From contig NC_077244.1 of assembly GCF_947179165.1 (NCBI RefSeq), forward strand, positions 17,928,949 through 17,992,948: 64,000 bases of DNA, read 5' to 3'. A program made the position numbers and the translations under genes. Below are positions 23,666-33,541 of the stretch, one piece after another. The notes under the pieces were generated by a model, which saw only the letters and a list, made by a program, of their open reading frames with translations, did not search any database and was not told the origin of the DNA. The number at the start of each line of letters is the position of its first letter. Within the stretch, counting starts at the first letter, position 1. The DNA is from Solanum dulcamara. Taxonomy: Eukaryota; Streptophyta; Magnoliopsida; Solanales; Solanaceae.

Positions 23666-24515
23666 ACTCTCGAAATTGATCTTGGTATGGAAAAATGGTT
23701 TTAGAATGTCGAAGTTTGAGGGTGTGTTGTGAAATGGGGGCTTGAAACTCAAATTTTGAGTCTCTATTCTGTGCAACCCACCAAGGTGGGATTATTCCTA
23801 CTATAGCAGGTCAATCGCGAATTAAATAGGTAAAAGTCCCAAAAATGAGATTATTTCTGCAATTTTATTTTTGGGAGAACAAAGGGTGACCTAGGGCCAT
23901 TCTTTTTTAGTTTTCCAACAATCTCTTCTATAATGGTAAGTAGTCCATTCCTCTAATGTATAACTCAATTCTTAATCAATAAAATCTATAGGAATTAACT
24001 TGGAGGAAGGTTTTGGCCTGAAATTAATGGTGGGAAAAGTCTTAGTTGGGTGTTAGGATCTTAAACTTGGCCAAGGGTTAGTATTTGTGTTTAATCTGGG
24101 TAAATTAGGCCAGTATTGTTGAGTTTTTACATTAATTGTTATTTTAGACCAAGAACAAGCCAAGAAAGCCCTGAAGGTGAAAGCTTAGGTTCTTTAAGGG
24201 CATTTGGGCTTGGTTTCGAGATAGGTGATGGTTTCTTTTCCGTCTGTGTTATATGTTCTTGTTAATTGCATTAATAGTATTGCATGCATGTATGTGACTA
24301 TGGATGAATGGAATGAACCTATTAAAATGACTATTCGTGATCAATTGCATATAATGAACCTATTACTTGATTGTGCAAGTGTGTGAACTATTCATTGTGG
24401 TTGTGATTGTAATTATGGATATTGGATTGGGTACCACACCGGTATATATTATATCGGGTACCATGCCGATATATATTGGATCGGGTATCACACCAGCACA
24501 CTAACTATTGGATCG
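23666..24515 (+). repeat. G1 3' LTR, piece 2
   Basis: Homologous to about 3526-4200 of the 5' LTR, plus roughly 250 bp (about 24120-24380) absent there. It ends in the short 27-bp minisatellite and in GATCG, the left target copy of D2. Confidence 0.8.
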
Positions 24516-24933
24516 TGTAACACCTCCTAAAAACGTTGTGTATGATGTTCCAAAATCAACTCCTCCTTGTTCTCCTCTACGTGGCTAGTTGAGATTTCGT
24601 TTGAAGACTACTTTTGGTGAGTTCCCATGTTCTGGGAATAATACTCCTTTATCTTTCTAGCTTATGATATGTTGAGATCTTTAGACACTTATTATGATAT
24701 TTCTTTCTATTATGATTGAGGGTGAGCTAGGGACCTGTCTTAGCCCCGTTAAATCTAAAAGTTAGAGGTATTGTTGGACATATAAAGTTGAAGATTTACT
24801 ATTATGATTTTTGCTTATTTATTTATTGTCATTACTTATGAAAGGCTAAAAGAATGCTAAGAGGCTTGTTTGAGGTACTTTCGGGTTCCTCATTCTCCAT
24901 GTCACATCTAGACCCTAGACTTGGGTCATGACA
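24516..24933 (+). mobile_element. D2: short solo LTR related to D1
   Basis: The element runs TGTAACACC...GGGTCATGACA with flanking GATCG (24511-24515) and GATCA (24934-24938). It is only 418 bp. Its 3' part matches the 3' part of D1 (for example the GAGGGTGAGCTAGGGAC region and the CTAAGAGGCTTG region), and most of the LTR middle is missing. It is either an internally deleted copy or a short derivative. Confidence 0.75.
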
Positions 24934-24938
24934 GATCA

Positions 24939-25621
24939 GGTGTTACATTGTCATACTAACAATTTGGGTATGGTTCCATGAGAGGACCATTTTTGTCTAT
25001 TGCATATTTTATTGACTTTGTGAAGCTGTATATTATTCATAAAATAATAAATTGATATTGTGTATCTGTATATGTGTTGTCTTACTATGTTGTGGTTACT
25101 AATTGTATATATTTCACTTATTGCACTGATTGCGTGATCCTATAAGTACACTATTGTTGTATTCTAATATTGCATTTGCTCCTTCTTTATTGAGTATAGG
25201 ACATCTTCAGGTTGATACAGAGAAACCTTAGTTAGGAGATCATTGATTTGCAAAGTTCAAGGGTGAGCCAGTTCTTTCAAGCTATCGTGGATTCGTCTTA
25301 GTTCTAGTCCTTTTTTCCCAAACTTAGACTATTTTACTCAGACTTTATTTTATGTTGTTTTTGGGGTTCATCCCTTACTCTAGACCTTTAATAGAGTTTT
25401 GGTACAATGACTTTCAGGTTTTGGGGTTAACTTCTACATCTTTTTTTGCTTGGTTAATTTTCTGAGTTTATGGGAACTCAGTTTAAAACTATTATTAAAA
25501 CTTCTTTCCACATCTTTAACTGCATGTCTTTTATTAGTATTGCTTAGTTGAGTTGTAGTAATGATTCTTCAATCGGAGGGTTAGTGTGAGTGCCACTCAT
25601 GGCTCGGTTTGAGTCGTGACA
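24939..25621 (+). repeat. G1 3' LTR, piece 3
   Basis: Homologous to about 4200-4851, ending GTGACA directly before the right TTTCT target copy. It confirms that the element ends here. Confidence 0.85.
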
Positions 25622-25820
25622 TTTCTAGTGTACAAGTGAAATAGCTTCATCAAATAGTCCCAGTACTGATGAGTTCCCCTATAGTGTTACTAACTTCTTC
25701 ACTTTTTGTGGAGATTTGTTAAGGACTTCTTTATTGTATATAGATTAACACTTGTATAATATTTGTCAATCATCAAGATATGATCTTAAATGTAGATTCA
25801 GAGATCAAAATATCTTAACA
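25622..25820 (-). mobile_element. Ty1/copia 5' LTR, right part
   Basis: Continuation of the LTR interrupted at 3274. It begins with TTTCT, the right target copy of G1, and ends ATATCTTAACA; on the minus strand the LTR therefore starts TGTTAAGATAT. Confidence 0.6.
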
Positions 25821-27698
25821 ACTAGGAACATAATTTTAAAGTAATAAGATTACATCATACGTAATGGTAAGCACAAGATACAACAACAACACACCAAATA
25901 CAAGGCCATCGTAATATACTAAGCATCAACTTAGTTATACAATTTCTAATAAACTCTAGTTCAAATGTTTTACATTATATTCTTTGAAAGGGTTTTAATT
26001 ATATATTTTACTTGTTAAATAATTAATAAAATATCCCCTAACCAGTCTATTTAGTGACCTTTACCCCAAAAAAGATTATGAAGGTATGAAAAATCATGGA
26101 AGATATTATGTAGATGTGGGAGTTACTAACATAATGGTAGGACATTTATTGTTTGTCTTGTTAAATGGCATGATATAATTGTACATATTACACCCTATTT
26201 TGCTAAAATTAAATAACATATAACTTATGGTCTTGAAAATGATTAATTATGTATAGAGCTGCCACTAATTTTTAAGATAAATCAAGAAACCTATTTATTA
26301 TTGACATATAACTCAAATTTTAATATATAAAAATCAGTTTAGACTATAGGCAAGGGTTCAAGTTATTCTGAAAGGAAGGAATTAGGCATCCTTATGAATC
26401 CACCAAATGTGTTTCCTAACTTGACTTAATTTATCAAATGGGCTGGAGGTAAATTTATTTTTTGTAAATATAAACATGTATAATAAAATATAAATATGTA
26501 CAAAGAAATAGTGTAAAATATATGTATATAGCTAACCAAGAAGCACAAAGGCTAACTAAACACTCTCTTTGCTCTCCTCTTGCTAACACAATCCTAAATC
26601 TAAAGTTCGTGATTTACATTATCATCAGCCATTTGTCTACATTTATAGGTTATGTAATCATTACCTATATATTATTTATTTTATAAAAAATCTACTTACA
26701 TAGTACATGTTAAATGAAGTGTTGACACAAACATTTATCATAACTAATTTATTCGCATTGTTGATCATAGATCTTGACATATTTCTTCACCTTTTGTATT
26801 TAAGTTGTTAATCATAAATGGTAATTTTGATTATTTATAAAATTTCTTCTGAAAATATAGAAAATAAATAAATAAATTATCATGTCATATTATTCTTGAT
26901 AATTCAAATTGATAAGTAGTTGTAGCTCCTAATATTATAAATGAGAGTATGTGATGAACTAGCTTCTAAGTTGTTAAGCATTTTTGTCTTGTATTGCTAT
27001 AAAGACCAGTTTATTGTATGTCATTAGTTTTGAGTCCTTACTGGAAGGAATATAGTAAGAGTTCACTATGTAAGAGTTTTATAGGTTTCATGTTATAAAT
27101 TTGATATCTGTCTATTGGTCGGTGTTATACTGTGTATAGGAGTAATGAAGCTCCCTAGATTCATCTGAGGTTTATGTCCTCTAACGACTATTTAAATTTA
27201 TTTTCCTAAAAACTCGTATAGTAAAAGTTATGTACGGATCATCTCATAAAAAAGATATTTTGTTGTACTTTAAATTTCTTAAAATTTTTATCGTAATATG
27301 ATAGTATTATTTAAGTGATTATGCTACTCGAAGAATCTTTCAAAGATAATAGGATAAGTAGGAAGAATTGTTTCAGCTAGTATATGGAAAAAGAAAATAA
27401 TCGTGATCTCTAGTATGAGACCTAACTATGTATATTTGAGAGTAATTTTATTTTTTAGCCTATCAAGTTCTATTATGTATTATTCATCGAGGCTTATATG
27501 CTATTTTGTTAAGATTTTATTTTAAGATTATCGAAACATAATTGCTAACCCACAAAGGCTTACTTACTTGCTTAGTAAGACTTATATATGTGTTACACGA
27601 ATTAGTTATTTATATATTATATGTTTCATAAGATAAGAACTTACATGATTCCGTGATTCATAGTCTATTTGTCCGCATGTCGTAAATCATTTAAAATG

Positions 27699-27742
<44 letters not shown>

Positions 27743-27904
27743 TTATACGATATGCGAATCATTAGTTACATGCCATTTGTTTTATAAATAATGTGATTTC
27801 ATGTTATATATATTTCATAAAAGTATCACCGTATGTGTAATGATTTTCACAAGATAATTGTTTCTATGTTATTTGCATTCTAGATAATTTGTTTATAGGT
27901 TATG
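25821..27904. other. AT-rich stretch, no gene recognised
   Basis: About 2.1 kb without a usable reading frame, recognisable transposon domain or RNA gene. It contains a TA microsatellite (27705-27740). It is the longest part of the window that I cannot attribute to a transposon, and may be the original intergenic DNA or an unrecognised decayed element. Confidence 0.5.
27705..27740. repeat. (TA)n microsatellite
   Basis: An uninterrupted run of about 18 TA dinucleotides within AT-rich DNA. Confidence 0.9.
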
Positions 27905-28727
27905 TGTTACAATCCGATTTCTCAGGTCATGATGACACCTACTATGACCCATCAGTAGGTAAGCCGACTCATATCCCAGAACTGTGAGTAATGGAATGCC
28001 AGGGTAGAAGACCAATAATACAACTAAAAACAATAATGAAATAATAGGAACATAAATGAACGGCGGAAGCACAACAAAATATATACAAACCGAAAGATCT
28101 CTCTCAGAACCTGGAAGTGACATGTACAGAGCTACTACAAAAAGAGTACAAGTCCCAAAAGTGAATCATAGAAACAAGGCTGTCTCAAAGAGCTAAAGAC
28201 AGGCAAAATATATATATAGAGGGAGACGGGAAAATCCAGAACACTGTATGCTCAACCTTGTCTCTAGTCACGACTGCGGCTGGCTCGAAATAAACACTGA
28301 TAGTTAATATTCGGACCTGCATCACAAAAATAGATGCAAGATGTAGTATGAGTACCAAAATAACAGGTACCCAGTAGGCATCACTACTGAGCAAGTAAAA
28401 CAAAAGTAAAGTGAAATGTGAGAAACTAACCACAACTAAAAACAAAAATAAGAAATTAAGGAAGGTATGTACATGAGCATACTCAACACATAAGGAAAAG
28501 GAGAGAAACTAGCCAAATCTGCCAGGCTCCCATAAAACTTGAGAGGTGCTCATGCACAAGTCTAAAAGTAACAACCTGATCGGACTCCCGTAAGCACGAC
28601 ATGAGCAAAGATAGTTGAAGTAACTCGAGAGAATCTGATGAAGTTCTAACAATGCCACAACTTCCTGCAGACTTGAACTGAACCATTCTGTAAGCTTGAA
28701 GCTTTAACCAAAGATGAACATAGTTAA

Positions 28728-29130
28728 AGACTTGAACCAAAGAATCATATGAAGATCAAGGACTTGAACCAAGATTTAAAAGTAAGCAAGGCCTTGAACC
28801 TAGGTTTGGATAATCCTGGACTTGAACCACGTGCAAAATAGACCAAGGACTTGAACCAAGGTAATAGTAGCTATGGACTTGAACCAAGGCTATTAAGTAG
28901 ATATGGACATGAACCAAATGGATAGATAATCGTGGACTTGAACCACGTGCAGGGGAGACCAAGGACTTGAACCAAGGTAATACTAGATAAGCATTTGAAC
29001 CAAAGATAGTAAGTAGCAATGGACTTGAACCAATGATGATAACGGTGGTAGACTTGAACCATGGTTAAGTAAGGCCAGAGATTTGAACAGAGGCTATAAA
29101 ATGGTGGAGTAAATTGGGGACTTAAACCAC
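28728..29130 (-). repeat. ~29-bp array of T-arm/B-box-like cores in LTR-A1
   Basis: About fourteen units. Exact plus-strand GGACTTGAACC cores start at 28760, 28818, 28847, 28875, 28934, 28963 and 29021; variants lie near 28728, 28789, 28905, 28992, 29050, 29079 and 29117. On the sense (minus) strand the core is GGTTCAAGTCC, which fits the pol III B-box/tRNA T-arm consensus GGTTCRANYCC. At 28931-28947 the flanks CGTGG/CCACG make a 5-bp stem with a 7-base loop, as in a T-arm. A degenerate version is in A2 (52951-53315). Confidence 0.7.
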
Positions 29131-30590
29131 GAATAAAGGCGAGTCAGTCAGTATTAGGATCAACAACCAACTGAGTATCATGAGGAGTACATTCAATCTG
29201 AGTGCCATCAATAAATCACTTCAGCCTGAACCACATCCAACCAAAATCGACGAATAGACATTTAGAACCAAAAACCAAGTAATACGAGTCCGATAGAAGA
29301 ATAGGAGATTATGGAGGTAAGATTCCAAAGCTGTGTTACTGCCTAGCTAATGCTCAGACTATCAGACTCAAGTCTACTAATCAGTCTATAAGGAGCTAAG
29401 CTGTCCGAAACAACATCGGAAAAGTTTTAAGGCCCAACGGCACCAAAGTCGCGCAAGTCTAAGGCAACACTAGTCTAAGCCTAAACTAAGGCCAAACATG
29501 CTTCGGAAGACATAAACCAAAAGTGAAACACACACCACAAGGTATGGATGATCAACAATAATAGGAGACAGGCTTTAATAGTCCAAAAATCCCCCCAAAA
29601 TAACGCTTAGGACGTGAATTCTAGGAATTTAGCATGCTCAACACCCAAACCCCTCCAAGCTCATATAATTTAGTATAAAAATGCCTAAAACTGCTCAGTC
29701 TAAGGAAGGGAAAATCATAGCCTACTTGTAGGCCTACCCGCGTGCTCCAACTCACGAAACTAGAGCTTTTCCCTTTCGAATAGCCTCCAAATGCTTCCAT
29801 GCTATCAATAATAGAATCACAGCGTCAATACAGTCACTTTGATATTAAACTTATTGAATTTGGAGACGGACCAATTTTGGAGTCAAAAACCAAAATATGT
29901 AACCCATTTCGTAAATTATGAAGTTAACTCTGTATAAGGGTCCTCTACGACACCCCAAACTTGTGCTTCAAAAAGGAGAATAATTCGGTGCTCAATACAA
30001 CCCAAAGCACATACATGCACAAAAATCATATTTTGATCACCATTAAAGACATGGACAACAACTAAAAAAGAGAAATTACCTCAAACGAAAGTCCTACAGT
30101 TGAAACCAAGCACACCATGACGATACTCACAAAAAACACCACAACTTGGAGCTTTGAATCACCTAACTCAGACCTATATTGACAAAGATATGATTTTCAA
30201 AAAATCCCTCAAATTCCAATTCGAAAATGAATAATGCAACAACTAGAATTGAAAAACTCACCCCCAACGAAGGTCCTAAGTCACTTTCCGATCCTACCAA
30301 CACGTTTCTAGCAACAAATCCCATAATTTAGACCCAAGAACCACTTAATTAGGACCTAAAATGCACTAGAAACCAACTTCCTATGTTTCCATAAAGATCA
30401 GCTCCAAAAACCATCCAAACCATCAACACAAACTTGAAATTTACCTCGAACAGGGCATCCCCGATCAATTCCAATACTACCACGACGTTCTCCTCAATAT
30501 TCCATGCAAAATAGGCTTTTGAATCTCTCAATTTGAGCTCAAAATAACGAAGAAATTATCACATAAAGATGGAACCAAGTGCTGAAATAG

Positions 30591-30608
30591 CCACCTTTAT
30601 AAAGGTGG
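30591..30608 (-). promoter_or_regulatory. palindromic TATA box of LTR-A1
   Basis: CCACCTTTATAAAGGTGG is a perfect 18-bp palindrome with a TTTATAAAG core. It sits directly downstream, in minus-strand sense, of the word cassette and is the best TATA candidate of this LTR. Confidence 0.5.
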
Positions 30609-30706
30609 GGGTGTACCAGATACGGTGCACCAGCGCACCAACAGATCATTCCTATTTTAAAGTCACCAATGGTGTGCTCGAAATTAGTTTGAAACCCTGT
30701 GCGCAC
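30609..30706 (-). repeat. word cassette in LTR-A1 (GGTGCACC type)
   Basis: Words are GGTGCACC (30624-30631, perfect palindrome), GCGCACC, a GGTGTGC variant near 30670 and GTGCGCAC (30699-30706). The neighbouring TTTGAAACCCTGTGCG...TATGCTACC segment is conserved in A2 and B2, but there the words are different. Confidence 0.55.
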
Positions 30707-31339
30707 CAATAAACTATGCTACCTCACTGAATTAGGCATCCCAGACTCCAGTCGAAATTTCCAACGGAGGTCATATCGATAAAAAGTAGGTCCTACCCCC
30801 ACGCATTGTTTTAAGCCAAAATCCATAAAAGGGATTGAAAAGAGATTTAAAGCCTCAGGAAACACACAAAAGGTCATTCCAGACCAAACTCGATATTTCA
30901 AATCAAACCGCACTGTCAGAATTCCCATTCGAACACGTTTTCTAAGAATGTTGATCAAAGTTAATTATTAGCTAGTTTTCAAGGTTTAAACATCAAATGG
31001 CCCCAAAATTATGCCGATTGCCTCGATACTTGTGTCGACTATGATAAAAGCATAATTTTGCCATTTTAAAGCTGATGAAACCGATAGAATCCCATTCTAA
31101 GGTTGTTTACCTAAAGTTATAACCGAAGTCAACTTTTGAAGTAAGAAAAGCTCTAAAATAAGGAAACGATCCTAAAACCCAAACAAATGAACAAGTGACC
31201 AAACAGTCAGTGCCAGTAAGTCATAAATGACTTAAAATTGCTACAAGAATGCTCTAAACAATTAAATGAATGCTTTATTTCAAAAATGACTTGGAGTGTC
31301 ATTACAACATCCACTACTAAAAGAATTTTCGTCTACGAA

Positions 31340-31790
31340 AGTAAGGGTCAAGAAGTACCTGAAGGCTCAAATAAGATAGGGAACTGTGCCTGCATCTCCC
31401 GCTCAGTCTCCTAGGTAGCCTCCTCGACTAGATGATGCCTCTAATGGACCTTAACCACAATAATGGCCCTAGATCGCAACTATTTGACATCTATGGACAA
31501 AATAGAAACTGGCTCCTCAATATAACTCATACGATCATCCAAATACCCCCAAACAACTAATATAGAGACAACCACTAAACCTCAATACCCCATCTGAATC
31601 TAAAGTAGCCAAGTCAGCATCATCTCCCAAAACTCGATCTCGAAGTGCAATAAAATCCTCATCCTCAATCTGATGGCTACGAATATGATCCAATAGAGAT
31701 GGCTGAGCCTCCAAATAGGCTAGCACACACCAAGAATCAGAGATATCAAGCCGAATCATCTAGTTAGCTAAGGACTGGATGTCTAAAGCT
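31340..31790 (-). pseudogene. A1 pol C-terminus joined to RNase H/integrase linker; core deleted
   Basis: At about 31355-31530 the minus strand reads the end of pol (RHHLVEEAT, stop for Trp, ETEREMQAQFP, then FEPSGTS and stop), preceded by a YIEEPVSILSIDVK-like stretch. From about 31550 upward it is already the linker that normally precedes integrase (SLLDHIRSHQIEDEDFIALR, DSDGVLRF). The zinc-binding region and the whole catalytic core of integrase are therefore absent; roughly 1 kb has been lost at about 31545-31560. Confidence 0.75.
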
Positions 31791-33010
31791 AATGGTTGAT
31801 CCATAGTGGAAAGGAAAGCTAGACTATCCATACTCACTATCTTTCGACTCAACATATCTGCTATTATGTTCTCCTTGCCTGAACGGTAGAGAATAGAGAG
31901 GTTGTAGTTCTTCAGGAGCTGAATCCAACAACACTACCTTAAGTTTAGATCCCTTTGACTCATAATATGTAGAAGGCTCCTGTGATTAGTGTAGATATCG
32001 CATCAAAATCCATACAAGTAATGCCTCCAAATCTTAAGTGCAAAAACTACCGCCACCAACTCCAAGTCATGAGTGGGGTAGTTGCGCTCATGGAGCATAA
32101 GCTGCCTCAACATATAAATAATAACTCAGCCCTGCTGCATTAGTACACAACCAAAACCAACTCCAGATGCATCACAATAAATGGTGAATCCCTCACCCTT
32201 AGCTGGAAGAGTCAATATAGGAGCGGTGGTAAGCAACTCCTTGAGCCTCAACAAGCTCATCTCACACTCCTCTGACCAAACATACTGAACATCTTGGTGA
32301 GTAAACTGAGTCAGAGGTGATGCTATAGTAGAAAATCCCTAAACAAAGCATATGTAGTACCCTGCCAATCTGACGAAGCTACAAATCTCAATTACCGAGG
32401 TAGGCCTGGACCAACCATAAATAGCCTCAATCTTCATCGGATCTACCATAATGCCATCTTTGGATATCATGTGCCCTAAGAATTCTACGAACTCAAGCCA
32501 AAACTCGCACTTTGAAACTTGGCATAAAGCCGCTGATCTCTCTAAGTTTGAAGTACTACCCTCAAATTCTGCTTATTCTCATCTTGGCTTTGTAAGTATA
32601 CAAAAATATCATAGATGAAGAATATGACAACTTAGTCTAATTACGGCCTGAATACCCGAGTCATCAAGTCCATGAATTGGATAAGGGCATTAGTTAACCA
32701 AAAGATTTCACTAGGAACTTATAATGGCTGTAATGAGTCCTAAATGCGGTCTTAGGGATATCCACTTCCCTAATCCTCAACTGATGGTAGCCGGATCTCA
32801 AATCAATCTTAGAAGCTAGTCAAATAGATCATCAATCCTAGATATAAGGTAACAGTTCTTCACCGTCACCTTGTTTAACTGCTTGAATTCAATACACATC
32901 CGCATAGTACTGTACTTCTTCTTAATAAATAGGACTGGGGCACCCCAAGGCGATATGCTAGGCAAAATGAATGCCTTACCCAAGTGATCCTAGAGCTAAA
33001 CACTAAGCTT
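31791..33010 (-). pseudogene. A1 RNase H and reverse transcriptase, degraded
   Basis: RNase H landmarks on the minus strand (for example the region complementary to 32060-32100, and 31965-32010) are followed at higher coordinates by RT. The RT catalytic region is near 32600-32630, and the [12 protein letters not shown] region near 32880-32910. Many frameshifts and stops occur and no long frame remains. Identification rests on order and short segments between the clearer protease and linker. Confidence 0.65.
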
Positions 33011-33541
33011 CTTGAGCTCTGTGGGGGCCATACTTTATGGTGGGATAAAAATATGATGCGTACTCAGCTCTAAATTAATAGTGAAGTTAATATTGCGATC
33101 TGAAGGAAGGATAGGTAGGTCTGCAGGAAACAAATCTGAAAACTCTCACACTATAGGTACTGAATCAACTGTAGAGCCTTTCTTACTCATATCTCTAACA
33201 CAAGCTAAGTATGCCAAAATCTACCAACCTCTAACCTCTGAGCTCGAGCAAAAGAGATCATTCTCAACCAGCGTGCGACTACAACAGCCCTACTACACCA
33301 CCAGTGGAATACCTGGCATGGCTAAGGTAACAGTCTTAGAATAGCAATCCAAAACTGTGCGGTGAGGGGATAACCAGTCCATGCCTAGGATAAAGTCAAA
33401 ATCTACCATATCAAGCAAAATGAGGTCAACCTTAGTGTCTTTCCCCTAAATAGTCACTATACAGGATCTAAAGACCTGATCTACTAATAAAGAATCACCT
33501 ATCGGGGTCGAAACATACAATGGCTTAACTAAGGGCTCCGA
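33011..33541 (-). pseudogene. A1 protease, cut by G3 LTR
   Basis: The minus strand reads PLVKPLYVSTPIGDSLLVDQ near 33480-33535 and VDFDFILGMDWLSP near 33365-33405, both typical of plant gypsy protease. The N-terminal part with the active site lies beyond 33541 and is not in the window. Confidence 0.75.

Larger units (their letters stand above)
3275..25621 (+). mobile_element. G1: Ty3/gypsy LTR retrotransposon carrying nested insertions
   Basis: The element starts TGTAATGAC and ends GTGACA, and is bracketed by an identical 5-bp target duplication TTTCT at 3270-3274 and 25622-25626. Its own parts are the 5' LTR (3275-4851), primer site, gag, protease, RT, RNase H, most of integrase (to about 9685), 21 bp before the 3' LTR, and the 3' LTR in three pieces (17975-18217, 23666-24515, 24939-25621). 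Foreign parts inside are G2, solo LTR D1 with E1 inside it, and solo LTR D2. Gag and pol are riddled with stops and frameshifts, so it is not autonomous. The pol type is that of plant gypsy elements; I did not settle the lineage. Confidence 0.85.
27905..31306 (-). repeat. LTR-A1 (3' LTR of A1, 3.4 kb)
   Basis: Plus-strand ends are TGTTACAATCC and GTGTCATTACA; on the minus strand it starts TGTAATGACAC. The same family occurs as solo LTR A2 (52126-55299) and as A3 (62783 to the end). It carries a word cassette beside a TATA palindrome and a ~29-bp array with B-box-like cores. Confidence 0.8.
27905..33541 (-). mobile_element. A1: gypsy element, 3' LTR plus partial pol
   Basis: A minus-strand element. 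Its 3' LTR (27905-31306) is followed at higher coordinates by the pol C-terminus, RNase H, RT and protease, then cut inside the protease by the G3 LTR at 33542. Its gag and 5' LTR were not found. The integrase core is missing within pol. Confidence 0.8.

Noticed and set aside
25821..27904. Host gene or MITE cluster in the AT-rich gap
   Set aside because: No usable frame, splice-like structure or convincing terminal inverted repeats with target duplications could be seen by eye.
28931..28947. tRNA gene
   Set aside because: Only a T-arm-like hairpin is present; no acceptor, D or anticodon arms at the right distance.
28728..29130. CRISPR-like array (short conserved core, ~29-bp period, variable spacers)
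   Set aside because: The core is only ~11 bp, spacers are related to each other, the array lies inside a plant LTR and recurs degenerately in other copies; no cas genes exist. It is a minisatellite.
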